Assembly (NCBI GenBank): GCA_037576215.1
Contig: JBANDB010000005.1
Span: 5,270,001 to 5,334,000 of the forward strand
Source: Armillaria gallica
Lineage: Eukaryota; Basidiomycota; Agaricomycetes; Agaricales; Physalacriaceae
Direction: 5' to 3'
DNA: 64,000 bases
In this document: positions 13,159 to 24,965 of the stretch, piece by piece
How the letters are laid out: each line of letters starts with the position of its first letter
How positions within the stretch are numbered: the stretch's first letter is position 1
The notes under the pieces: model-generated
Databases searched by the model: none
What the model was told of the DNA's origin: nothing
The model's input: only the letters and a program-made list of their open reading frames with translations
Position numbers and translations under genes: made by a program

Positions 13159-14748
13159 TCAACAAAGAAATGTTTGAACTTCGTCTTCAAGTTCGAGTGC
13201 CCTGCTGAACTTCACTTCCTCGTCATCCACCAAACTGAATACTGAAAATTTCTCAAACTTCCCATTCTCTCTAAGCCGCCCGACCACCCAGTGAACCAAA
13301 CTTGAAAGCCACCGTGGGGAGCCTAGGAGTGTATATGAGCCGTCAGGTATTGGGTGTGTACGGTGAGCCACAATTTTGAACGTATGGAGGGACCCCGCAG
13401 CGTCCTTGAAGACTAGCTCTCCAAGTCGAGGTTTCCCTTCTTTTGGTGCCTCAGCCAAGCCAAGCACATCTCCCGACTCAATACGGTACCCATAACACCA
13501 ATCGGCATCTGAATCCTCTGTCCGACTAATCTCTCCTGGCGACCTATTCGACCGAAGTGCACTAATTTTGTGTGTCATCACTTGCCCCCATTATGGTCGC
13601 CAACATTTTTTCCCGTCCCCACACTGAGGGTAGTAGAAAAACAACTCTGCGCGCTTCCCGGGCAACATGACATCCACGAGAACCTCCCATGCATCCGCTT
13701 CCAACTGCCGAGGGTCATATATCGGGATAGGATCCACCCGGAGAACGTACGCCAAGCCCGCGACCTTATCCAAAGGTTTTGTTGACACTCGATTCTGCAT
13801 TTCTGACAGGATTTCAAGAGTCATGTCCCATTGTCGTATCTCCCGCAATAAAACCAGTTGTTCGTCAAATCTCCCTCGAACTTGTTCTTCCATGATATCT
13901 TTTCCAGTATCCCCACCGATTTCCATGCGTAGGTTGATCTCCTGTAGCGTCCATGCACGTCGAAACCAACACTGATCACTCTCAAAGTAGTCCGGTGTCA
14001 AATGTAGTGGTCGACCCAGTCCATTGAAGTAGCACATCACCCAAAGAGTCTCCGCATACACCGATCCGATGGTGGGCACGTCCAGCTTCCACTCTTCTAG
14101 ACGCAGATGCTCGCTCTTCCCACCTTCCTGCCGCAAACACAGAACATCCAACCACGCATACTCCGCTCCAAGGTTCAACATCTCGATGCGGATGAGATCG
14201 AGGTTGGCGTCCTTCGGTATGGGCACCGGCCACTGGTATCCATTGATGGGTGTCATCACATCCACGCGGTCCTTCTCGTCCACCCACGCATGTGAGATTC
14301 CCCATCCTCTTATGTGTGAAACCCAGTATGGCACCACCCGATTAGCACGTAGATCCCACACGCGCCGAGGGGGGACGTTCTGCTGGGTGATCAGGTCATG
14401 GACAAGGACCCTTCTCCGCATCTCTTTGTCCTTCTCTTCCCTGGTGCGTAAGTTGCGTTTAATGGTGGCCACATCATAGTCATACCAATAAAGGCGCAAA
14501 TGTCCATAGACCGTTCCAAAGTCGTCATTTCGTGTGACATAAGGTTCAAGAATCGAGTGGAGTTGAACTATCCCTAAGAGACAAAGGATTTTGGATCGCA
14601 GAGTATAAGACGTCCCCAGTGTCGCGTTGAGCTTTTCCAAAACTCCGTCGATACCGAGGTCAGCGCAGGGAGTGTTGGCCAGAGTGGATGATATCACTGG
14701 GGCGTTACCAGTGTAGTAGGACCGCTGTTTCAACACTGGAATGGTCAA
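13159..14748 (-). pseudogene. HET-domain protein gene with in-frame stop
   Basis: A single long frame runs from an ATG at 14748 to TGA at 13159-13161 (529 codons plus stop) but is cut by TAA at 13591-13593. The first part (385 aa) carries a HET-type core: WGISHAWVDEKDR, PINGYQWPVPIP, LDLIRIEMLNLGAEYAWLD and VLCLRQEGG. Proteins of this type are numerous in agaricomycetes and are related to heterokaryon-incompatibility proteins, which trigger programmed cell death when unlike nuclei meet; the role of this basidiomycete branch is not established. After the stop the same frame continues with WGQVMTHKISALR and about 140 more codons of good quality, so the break looks recent. In relatives the motif is, as I recall, WRPSW..VM, which would make the lost codon a serine. 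A truncated 385-aa product keeps the HET core. No intron that skips the stop is visible. Confidence 0.8.
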
Positions 14749-17700
14749 TTCTGCTTGGCTGGTCTGGGAGAGGGCGGAGAGCGTGATCTCGGGAAGATTG
14801 GGACGATTGGAATAGTGAATTGGAGGTCTATTCGACCCTACTTTATTCAGCTACTCGTCATCACAGAAGAAAGAGTATTACCCCAAGATTTTTGTAAACG
14901 CTTAAGGAATTTCGATACAGATATTCTCTCTGCAACCACCAGTCGGATACAGACATTTTCTTCCACGACTACCATTGCTTCCGATGCTTAACAAACGATT
15001 CATCTAATCACGGTAGAATGAATGTGAAAATCTCGCGAAGGAAAGGTAGCAACATACCAAGGTCCATCGTCGACGTAGTTCAGTACTAACCGGTGGTTGC
15101 ACGAAGAGGTTTTTGTTCTTCAGATTCTTGCCGTCCTCGTAATCTGAAGGAAACAAAACGGACTGGCACTCGGACCATGAAAATGTGCTGACATCATAGG
15201 CACCCAAAGAAGCGCCAGTGAGAGGTGGCATTTAATACGGCGATATACATCTGAAAGAGCCCAATCGAACTCATGTAAGAAATAGACGTTTGGAGTTCCT
15301 TGGGGACTCACCGGCACCGATGCTGGCTTGGCACGGAATACACCACATATCCGATCACCACATCATTATTCGACGCGTATCTCCGTCATTCTTACAGGCC
15401 ACGGCTCCATCAACATCGAAGTCCTGAATGTACACCAAATCGAAAACTATCCGGAGTTCTATTCTAAACCATGAGATCGAATATCTTTATGAGAAGGTCA
15501 CGTACTTGATCTAGCGTACTGTGACCATCGAGTAGGCTAAACAAAGTATTCGTTAGCGGAGTGCGTCACCGTGTGAGAGGAAATAGACGGCTCACGAGTC
15601 AACTCTGTCTACGCCCTCTGGAAGAACGAGAGCCCGATGGTATCTCTCTCGTTTTGCCAATATCCTTTTTATTTATCTCCTAACGTAACACAATCTATAT
15701 TCGCGCTGCCAGCCACCATTGCACATTAGGATAGCCAAGCAATGGGAAGCAAACTTGGCCTAGAGCTCTGCGGTCCTTGACAATGGATACTGCACTTAGT
15801 GCTCCAAAGTTTCGGATTTTGATTTCTCCCCGTGTCTCCTTGCTCGCTCGATGAGGAAATGGAAGATCTACGAGTCCGTCTCGATAGCTAACTTTGCAGT
15901 TACTCAATGGGTCGCCAGTGCGTCCATTCTTGAATAAGCATAGCCGGCGTGCGAGAGGTCAAGCACAGTGAACCGTATTGTGGTAGGTAGCACGTGACCC
16001 GGTAAAGCGTTTCCGGATATCCGGCACTGCCACGGCGTTCGTTTTTCGTGCAAGTCCACGCGCCCCGTATTTTCGTAGCTTGTATTCCTTCTATTATAGT
16101 GCTCACTTGCAAGTTTATTATAACAATATTTTATGTCTGAATACATGTATCTTCATAGTGGTCACCAACTTGATAATGGCATCAAATAAGGACTGGTGTT
16201 TTGCTAATTTCTTTTTCTGTACAAGTAGCACTCTGCGCACCATGGCATCGTCCTATCTGAGCCCCAACTTGTCACGGCTGGTCAACGTGACGAGTTACTA
16301 GGAAGTTCATTATTGATAGGGATTCAACAAAATGGAGGTCATGTTGGGAGGCAGGCCGTGGGCCGGGATTACCATCACCTCGGCTTCCTCCGTCCCTGCC
16401 TGACTGACTGATCACCTCTAGCGAGTCTGTTTCACCGAAATATCTATTGAACCTGACTAAAAGATCGAGCAAGGCCCAATGGAATTTTTGGAGCGGCCCG
16501 CCGGCATGGAAGTATAAATTTGTTATTACCACGCGCAGCGTCACGTATTGCCAGATCTAAGCATATTTCTCCCTTCAGATATCACTCGCTTGCCTATAGA
16601 ATGATTGAATCTGAGCGCTTAGGCGATGCTCACCACAGGTTTATCCCGAAGGCCATGTCCTCGCGCGTTGGCCACTTGTGGACTTTGACTTCCACTGCAC
16701 ACGTTCAATTGTAGTCCTCCATCTGAAGATCGCTCTTCACGACCGATAGCACGCCTCGTCGACCTTGCGACCTTCGAAGAAAATTTTCGAGTCGGAGGGC
16801 CGGTCCGAGGAGTCTGACAAAGTCTGACAAGGGTGATCTCGGATCGACGACCGTTATCATGAAATCTCACTGAGTTTGTGTGGAACTGGTTTGAAGTATC
16901 AATTCTGGCCTTAGGTCAGTCAGTCGTGAAAGTCGATATAATATGATTATAGCACGCAAAGTATAAATCACGATATTATTTATGTACAAATAGCACATTT
17001 CGGTAGATTCGCCCTTTCCGCTAGACTGGAACCACTCCTTGCCCGAGTTGATCGATTGTCATCAACTGGCGGTGGGACTGGTTCGAGTCTACCTTCCCGC
17101 CAATTCTGAATTCCTAGACGAAGACCAACATCAGGCTGAGTACGAAGCTGTCGAAGTTCGATCATACGCAGGGGCTCAACCAGACCGAACTCTAGAATTC
17201 TGGCTTGTAGACGCAAGGCTCACCTGGATTCTTTGGCATTTCAGGGACCAACACTGTTGTGCCCGAGTTCTTACCGAGCGTAGGTACCGTTGCATGGCTC
17301 TATCCTTGCTGGCGTTCCGTAAACAAAATGAAGGATCGTCGTCCATTTGATATCACTGCCGTTGGAATTTAAGCCTAGAGAAGATTCGGTCACCGGTGGT
17401 GCCTGGACGGCGCAAGATTCGGTGCAAATAGAGGCGAGATTGCATGTACAGGGTCTGGGCAGGTGGTCGTAGATTGAGTTTAGCAGCTTTAGAGCATGTG
17501 CGGGGATAGTAAGTGTACGCAGAGGGAGGCTAGACGTAGATAGTACGGTACTACAGCCATCGTTGCACGTTTTACAGGTCGGCACTAGGTTCGCCAGCAA
17601 CGACGGCCGGGTCGGACGAATATAAGCAGTAACGAAGACACGGTCCGTTCGCTTACGGTTGTACATGTCATTCAACATTGTCGAACCCAACCTCTTTGCC

Positions 17701-18109
17701 TCGAAAATGGCATGCCTTTGCACCTCGGACCTCCGAGTCGTAAATACCGCGTTGCATATTGAACTGAAACTGCCAAGGACAGACAGTACTTAATTTAATG
17801 TTTCAGCCACCAAGGCATCCCACATTACCTTTCTCAGGATGGGTCAATTTCTCCGCTACACATCTAGAATGTATAAGCATAAATCAATTCGACACACAAC
17901 AGTAATAATAGTACCTGAAAAACCCTAAGAAATAAGCTACATGACAGAGAAGCGGGGACAGAAACAGAAACAATGTACAATAATATGGTTAACAACATGA
18001 GTAGTGGTGCTGGTGTCTGTTCCTTGCAACGAAACGAGGAGATGGTACATTATGGCAACGAGTAGTATGCACATCAAAAACAGACAGTAGCAACAGCTGA
18101 CTGTTGCAA
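14749..18109. other. Gene-poor interval with unassigned coding-like segments
   Basis: 3.4 kb without a gene I can support. On the minus strand between about 15060 and 15470 there are open segments with good codon quality: one contains FDLVYIQDFDVDGAVACKND, another contains WSECQSVLFPSDYEDGK. They are separated by possible introns but do not join into one clean frame. They may be exons of a small unrecognised or decayed gene. The rest, including open frames near 16.1-17.7 kb, shows no family motif or splice structure. Confidence 0.35.
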
Positions 18110-20152
18110 TCAACCAGCCCAGCCTTTCAGTGAGCTACTACCCGAAGAATTGGGTGAACCGTATGCGGAGTCCGTAGGTCCATACGATGTCTGACTCCAC
18201 CTGTCCGTGTTGTAAGCCATTTGCTCCGTGGAAAACGAACAAACGGACTCGGCGGACGAATGCCCCGATTGCGACGCTAAATGAGCATCAGAATCGAGTT
18301 GAGATGGCGACACCGCTGACGCGAGAATCCCCGGCTCATGGCCAGGGAAATCGCACTCATTGGGCGTATGTGTTCCCAGTCCATCGTAGAAGCTCGGGGG
18401 GTCAAACAAGACCCCAGAAGGCAATATCTCCGGCACGGCTCGATCGCGTAGGTACGGCGGTGGGGAATTGTCGGGGGAGCCAGGAGTGTGATTGAAGGGC
18501 AGTGTTGGCAGCGGTGCGAACGCGGGAGAGCTACCGGGGAGATGAGAAGAAGGTGAAGATGTCCCCGGAAATGGTGCCCATGGGGTGGTACTGACGTTAG
18601 GCGGAGGGGTTGCGTTGAATGGAGATGAGATGTACGAATCTAGGTTCGTGGGCGCTGCGGATGATGAGGCAACTGACGGGAGATTAGACGGAATCGGTGA
18701 CGCCATGGACATAGGCGACCAGTGCGGAGCCGGTTGGTGGTACCCATGCATACGGCCTCCTGCAGTACCTGTGTGTCGAACACGAGCGCTACGATCAATC
18801 ACAGAGTGGGAGACAGCGCGACCTCCAGGAGCCTTTGTCATGTCCATGTCAATAGGCACTGATCTAGCCAGTAAGGTTGACCTTCGACTCGTCTCCGTTA
18901 CTCGCTCATCACGAAAAAACGGCTTTCGAACGGGCTTGGTGCCGTAAACCTTTTTCTTCGTCAACCCATGGACCTGCTGCAACTGAGCGACCAAACTCGG
19001 CGCCTCTGCTGGTGGCTCTGGTAGGAGATTGGGAAGGGAGCAGTCATCTGGACGGTCATCGGGGAGTGAAGACTCAATTGTGTGATACGACGCTGAAGAA
19101 GGGGGCTGAACTTCAGGTCAGATAAAACACGAGTGAGAAGCTGGCGGATTTTACGTACATTTTTGAAGGATTCTGGAAGACGTCGACGAAATGTTGTCAG
19201 TCAGCTCTAGGAGCGGAATGAGTCGTCACTGACCTTGGGTAAAGATACTTGGTGTGATGGCCTGGGGTTTGCTGGAGAGGCGAACGAGGAAACGATCCGA
19301 TTCTGCAGGAAGCCACAAGGGCTCTTCGACGTTTCTTTGCAGCATTGTCTGTTGGTTGAGACGATTCGCCGTTAAATGCATTCCAGATGCGATAATGAAA
19401 CCCTGACCGTTTCATTAAACAGCGTGGTCAGTCTACTCATGTCTTGGTGAGCGTTTAATATCATGTGCCATTGAATGTTGGTCTAGATAGACGAATGACG
19501 GTGTGAACGTTGGTAGGCTTGATCATCGAGGATTAAAAAAGTACCTCCGTGAGCCGTTGTGCAAGGCCGAACCACGAATTATAGAATGGGGCAGTTGACG
19601 TGTGCTGCTTGGCATTTGTGCCTTCCACCGGTGAAGAAGCTGCGATGACGAGGATATTACGAACAGTCGACGGCTCTTGCATACTTGCCGAACACAGAAA
19701 CTATGACAGTTTTTACGCCTGCCGTAAACTGATAACAGCAATACTATACTTACCTCGATTGCGCGCCAGATATCTGTACTTGATAGGACATTTAAAGGAC
19801 TATAATTGAATTGTAGGTCCTCTAGACAAGTGTCCAGACTACTGCGTTGCCGGGCGACTCCAGGTCCCGTGCACTGGTCACCGGGAGCCAGAGTTTCCAG
19901 AACGTAGAATGTGTGCTAATCAGGATATCAGAACTGAGGCAGTATAAAGCATCAAAACATACTTACCGGTGTTCCCGGATACCTAGCTTCGAGTTTGCTG
20001 AGGGCAGAGCGAAGATAATGTCCCCGGAGATCTGGCAATAACCGTTCTAATGCCCGAGAATTCTCAACGAGAACGAGAGTTACGACTGAACGTGGTTCTA
20101 CTGATTTCTGTAGTGCCGAGCTAGGTACGGCGTGGTTGAAAGGGAAAGACAT
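18110..20152 (-). CDS. VWA-domain protein, candidate Mediator subunit MED25
   Basis: Seven exons (19967-20152, 19754-19915, 19545-19673, 19408-19482, 19234-19348, 19159-19172, 18110-19105) give 558 aa. Exon 6 is a 14-nt micro-exon. The N-terminal 225 residues look like a von Willebrand A fold: a hydrophobic strand VVTLVLVENSRAL with the aspartate of the metal site absent, the long helix PDLRGHYLRSAL, a second buried strand VRNILVIAAS, and a helix-strand pair QWHMILNAHQDMSRL. This order resembles the VWA domain of Mediator subunit 25, which docks the Mediator complex to transcription activators. The C-terminal 330 residues are disordered and Ser/Pro-rich, with a basic stretch (LTKKKVYGTKPVRKPF) and a Ser/Gly-rich end. 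I chose ATG at 20152; an upstream GTG is ignored. The MED25 identity is an inference and could be another VWA protein. Confidence 0.55.
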
Positions 20153-21067
20153 TGACACGAAGCAAACGTTGAAGTAAGCCGTGTAGCTAAAGTTTTGGAT
20201 CGCACAACGAAGGATATCGTAGAACGTCCGAGGAAAGTGTACGAGTCAGCCCTTAATAATTAGACATAGAATCGTGGATCCTAATAGGACTTTTCGGCGG
20301 ACTTTCTAATTATGACAACCGCTGAGCAGCACGAGACTCGGGTGAAAATGGTTGGAATGATTCAAGGGATACAACGTTATGCTGTAGCTGTATCCGGGTC
20401 ACTCGGCCAAGTAGTCGATGTGGGTTGGGAAACAATCCGGGACGCCGCCTTGTTGGTGCACTTATGTAACTTGTTTCTGCTGATCAGCGGAACGTACACG
20501 AAGGACTCGTGTGTAACGCACCAAAGAGGTCGTTTTACTTGAAACACCGGGGAAGTGTGTGCAACGAAGGGGCGGGCACTACGCAAATTGAGAGTCGATC
20601 TCCCAGGCCGACGACAAGTGTCAGAACCTAGCGTAAAATGTTTTTCGCTACTTAAAGTTTTCAGAGGAACATCTCACGGGCCCGGGGATAGCAACGCTCT
20701 GCCACGAAGATGGCCCTAGATGATCCACGTGCCTGCCTGCCATAAAGACCGTCGCGGACTTAAAAATTCGAACGCATTGTCGAAATGGGCTGCAGCACCG
20801 GCGATCGATTCTATTCTTGAGAAGCACTGCGGCACGGCTATCCTGGCAGTCCACGAGAACAGAAGTTACGGTTTCAACTTCTCCTGGTGGTAGCACGACC
20901 TTATCGATATCCTTGCCTTACTTATTAGCTACGAAGACATCAGATGTTTCTGATAAAGTCACAGAATGAGATATATATCTGACACAAAAGGCACGCTTAA
21001 ATGAGAAACGACATCTTAGAATAGCGTACGGATCTCACCGAAGACAGATGGTTGCGTTCCAAATGGA
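20153..21067. other. Intergenic with two weak small ORFs
   Basis: Lies between the ORC5 stop and the start of the VWA gene. A plus-strand frame at 20312-20542 (76 aa) begins with ATG, and a minus-strand frame at 20648-20896 contains the fair-looking segment LPPGEVETVTSVLVDCQDSR. Neither has a partner exon or motif that I can support, and part of the stretch must be the ORC5 3' UTR and the next promoter. Confidence 0.4.
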
Positions 21068-22926
21068 TTACACCGGATCCCAGAGCAGGTCCTGCAGAGG
21101 TACGTCCAACTCTTTAGCTAATCCTAACACTACATCGTAAGAGACCCCGCATTTGAACATCGGGGGTCCATCCAACCTCTCGGCCGGCGAAGTTCGATGA
21201 AGCAACCTTGACGATGTCAGATCTATGATCTACGGATGCAGAGTCGGCAAGCACATTCATCAGGACGACCCTCGGAACTCACAGTAGCGCATACGCCGAC
21301 CCTGCTAACTTCCATATCGGTGTACTCGCCAGGAATCGAGAAGTCAATCTTGAAGGGTCTGAAGTCATCGTCGTTATCGTTCTCTTCAAGCAACGCGCCT
21401 AAGATAGCTAACATGCGGTCGAGGGGAAATACTGCTGGTCCAAGGAAATGCTGAGGGACCTACAAGACAGTCAGTTACAACCAAGCACGATAAGAAATGG
21501 TAACCTTGATAGGGCCGCTTTTGGTCTTCGCCGAAGGTGCCTTGGTGATCCGTCTACGTCTACGCTTCTTCTCGTCCAGACCCCTGCCAAACATCCTCAG
21601 GTCTGATTTAGCCGGATTCATTGAAGCTAGGAACGAAGCGATGAGAATAAACTTCGATACTCTTGTTAAACTCCGGTATGGTTCTGCAGGCTTCTCTTTG
21701 ACTGCAGCATCGACTTGCGGTCTACTTGGGTGATCTGCTCGATGAACTGGAAATATGGCTTCCAGTGCCTCGCGAGAAGGCAGATTGGCATCTGCCCAGT
21801 CTTGCGCATTGCTAGAACGGGGATATAGCTGTTCCAGCGCCGCAGTAATACTGGGTTTGAAATAACGATTTAGACGCATTCGGACTTCCTCTGGGGGTGT
21901 AACAAAATCATCGGCATCATCGACAAGCATCGCATCGTCAGTAAACAGGTGCTCATTATCATCTCGTTCGGCGAGGTTGCTATCGCCTTTTCCCCGTTCG
22001 AGTGCATAATTGTCCAGTATGGGTTGAATGAAACCCGGCCATCGGGCAGCAGCAGCATACGTCAGTTCATCAGGATTGTTGGTGAACGGAAAACATGCGT
22101 CGCAGAGGATTGATGCGAAAGACGCGTACATGCCTTCTAGGGCTGGGTGATAGGGATTGAGAGGGAAATTTGGTTGAGTCTGATAGGACTGAAACACAGA
22201 GCGAAGGTGTGTAATACAAGCTAGCCAAGGTTTACATCAGGTGTACTCATTGAAATAGGAGATAAGGTCACCTTCTTTCGTTGGAATAGAAATGTCCACA
22301 AAGTAAGGATCTGGAGAAGCCCCAAGAGAAGGCCGCATATCGTCCCACCTTCCAGAAGAGATGAAGATAATTACTAGATCAAGACGCGTCTGAAGACAAA
22401 TCAGTCACATGCATACTCTTAGGAATAGACATCGTCTCACCATCTCCGCAAGACGCGTCAAAGGAACGATGAGGTCTGGTAATCGATCCTTGAGACGTTC
22501 TGCACGCTCAATCACGATAACAAATCGCGTCACTTGAGATAGATTACCACTGCTGTGGTGCAAGAATGAATAGAGTGTCTTGAGACCGCGCAGAAACGCG
22601 TCTAGCGATTCATTATAACGCCCGGTATCGTTGGGTCCTGACCAGTTGGTACACCCCTCTTCCCAAGAAGGCTTCCATCGTGCGAGTCCATTGAGAATCG
22701 CGTCGAACAATAGTCTGGCGGAAAAGCACGTCACGGCATTGATATGAACATGGTGGGTAGATGTGGTGGTACTGGTAGTGGACGAGAGCACACCAAGAAG
22801 AGCTTGGGCTGTCGAACGGGATGAAATTGGGTCATTGATAAAGATAAACGGAGGGGGTGAAGCCTGGAGAAGAGACGATACCTCACGGAGGCGGTAGTGG
22901 TGGTACGAAAGAGGGTTCGATGTCAT
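21068..22926 (-). CDS. ORC5: Origin recognition complex subunit 5
   Basis: Five exons (22441-22926, 22272-22389, 21505-22220, 21283-21459, 21068-21229) give 552 aa. ORC5 is one of the AAA+ subunits of the six-part complex that marks replication origins and loads the MCM helicase in the nucleus. Seen here: the AAA-like N-terminal half with FVIVIERAERLKDRLPDL in the place of the Walker B strand, LVIIFISSGRWDDMRP after it, and a winged-helix C-terminal region ending in FKCGVSYDVVLGLAKELD and a short DLLWDP-type tail. No Walker A loop of the GxxGxGK[ST] type is visible: the matching place reads FIFINDPISSRSTAQ. A basic cluster (KKRRRRR) lies near residue 430. The third exon acceptor was set at the CTAG near 22221 because only that keeps the phase. 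ATG at 22926 follows no other in-frame ATG. Confidence 0.88.
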
Positions 22927-23073
22927 TAAGAAATAATATATCCAAACAAAGAAAGTCCCAAAAGCTCCGGGCCAGCGGGCCGTGTGAGCCCACGCGAATA
23001 CACAGCAAACAATACAGACCTACAGGTGGTGTCCAAATAAATTATGAAAAAGTCCCGATGAATGAGTAAGTAA

Positions 23074-24089
23074 TTAGAAAGCCAGAATTTCTTTTACCCA
23101 GTCGGCGATTAAGCCTCGCATCGCTTCCGAATGGGATAACCAAGGCATGTGGTCAGCTCCTTCAATCTCGACTATCTTGAGATTCTTCCAAGGGCCCAAG
23201 GCACTGGCGGCCGACCTGCCATCGACTATCAAATCGTCTGTACAGGCTATTGCTAGAAGCGGCAAGAATCCGCGTTCCCCGGCTTTGAAGAACTCGGTTG
23301 CGTCTTGCTCACGGGTGAAGACGAACTTGGTTACAGCTCGTGGCTGGGTGACAAAATTTCCCAAACAGAGGGATTTGAGTTCGAACGAAGCGTGTTTGGA
23401 GCACCCGTTGACGAATCTCCGTGATGCATCTTGGAATTTCTCCACATCATTTGTCTGATTAAGGGAGGGCAGGCAACCGAGTGCGAATTGTGTTCCGGCT
23501 TTGCCGATTCCAGGGCCCATGAAGGGCACTCCTGTGAGATGAATAGCTCCAGAGAGGTATTCCTCCCTTCCGGGGTGAAGTGAGAGAATATCTACGATGT
23601 GGGTGGCTGGATTCACGTCAGCTACACCCGGTCTTGCAATGAAAACAAGCACACAGACCTCCTAGGCTCCTGTGGTGAGGTGATGGTGAGGTGCTGTTAG
23701 AACTGGATATCGTATGTAACGTACCATCCTAATACAAAAGGTCTTCTCAGATTGAAGCCTTCTACAACAGCATCGAAGTCTTCTGCAAGACGCTTAGATT
23801 CCCATGCGGATGGAGAAGTGGGCATTCCACTTCGACCATGGCCGCGTGTATCATATCTCACCTGCCAGCAAATAGTCAGCACAGTAGCAAGAAAACAGAA
23901 AGAAGTTCCAACTAGGTAGAATAGGTCGGTCCACTTGGGATCATGAAAAATGTCATTCCAGACAACAGAGCTAAGCGAGACTCCGTGAATGAATACAATT
24001 GCAGGTTTGGTGAAATCTCCTGTCGCATCCGCATAAATCTTGGTACCGTCGGCGGACATGAGCACCAGCGAAGTAGTGACGTGGGACAT
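23074..24089 (-). CDS. Alpha/beta hydrolase
   Basis: Four exons (23913-24089, 23725-23861, 23659-23669, 23074-23606) give 285 aa. The third exon is only 11 nt long and completes the nucleophile elbow G-W-S-L-G, which is otherwise split. The oxyanion region FIHGVSLSS and the strand RYDTRGHGRSG precede it. The acid is probably one of the aspartates in ACTDDLIVDG and the catalytic histidine is in EGADHMPW near the C-terminus. There is no signal peptide, so the protein is probably cytosolic. The fold covers esterases, lipases, epoxide hydrolases and others; substrate cannot be read from the sequence. It lies 147 bp downstream of the ORC5 start on the same strand. Confidence 0.85.
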
Positions 24090-24965
24090 GCTATGAGGGT
24101 GATGGGAGAAGCAGAGTTGTAGAACTCGACCACCGGCATCTTTAAATACGGAGAGAGCGCCATGAAGGTAAGTCCATTAGTCCAAATGACGGCTGCTGGG
24201 AATTTACAGGGTAAATTCAGGCTTAATCGCATGTATATCCGGCTACGACGAAAGCGTGCTATGGGCCAATTGTCATTTTAGTGGTACCGGCGTATATAAA
24301 CAAAAGAAAGGCACCTCGATCAGATGCGGTCACTGTGTGCAGTGTAGGGATACAGTGCGGACATTATATTACGATCCATAGAAGCCGGAGAGCGGAAATA
24401 ACAGCACATAAGACACCGACATCAGAAATATCTGGGATATTTCAGGAATTTCCCTACCAATCGAGGCAGGGTTATCTGGACTTCAGGGGGGAAAGCCGGA
24501 TTTCTGACGTTGCTGAGTCCATGAGCGCCGTTAGATGGCCGAAGCATGACTGGGGGGTGGCGAACTCGCCCTACTCAAACGCCCACGCAGCGAAGCCTCG
24601 TGGAAAGTATCAGGGTCAGAGTAAACTTGCGTTCAAGGTGTCGAAGCTATTGGTCCGTGAGTTTCGTCAATCGGCGACTCACCGACACGTGCTCGTGATG
24701 CGGAACTTGCCGGGACGCGGTGAATAAAACCTTCCTTCAAGTTGAACTCGTCGTCTTACAACTCAGCTCGAACGCCTGAGCACCATAGGGAACTCAGGAA
24801 GTACAAATAACCAGCGGCGGCGCATACCGGTAATCTATGCCCTCAGATTCTCATCTCATGAGCCTCTAATTGGTCCGAACAAGATATTCTTATACTGTAT
24901 TGTAGGTGATTACCATCCTCTTCTCCAAGTTATTAAAGAAATATTTCTTGGACAGGAAGAGCTAT
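24090..24965. other. Intergenic
   Basis: Between the hydrolase start and the acetyltransferase stop. A plus-strand frame of 148 codons at 24281-24727 is open but has no motif, no splice structure and an unlikely composition, so it was not called. Probably the hydrolase promoter and a 3' UTR. Confidence 0.5.

Noticed and set aside
17271..17723. 150-codon minus-strand ORF in the gene-poor interval
   Set aside because: No motif or intron structure; composition unlike real neighbours.
24281..24727. 148-codon plus-strand ORF
   Set aside because: No motif, odd composition, no splice sites, and it lies in the likely hydrolase promoter.
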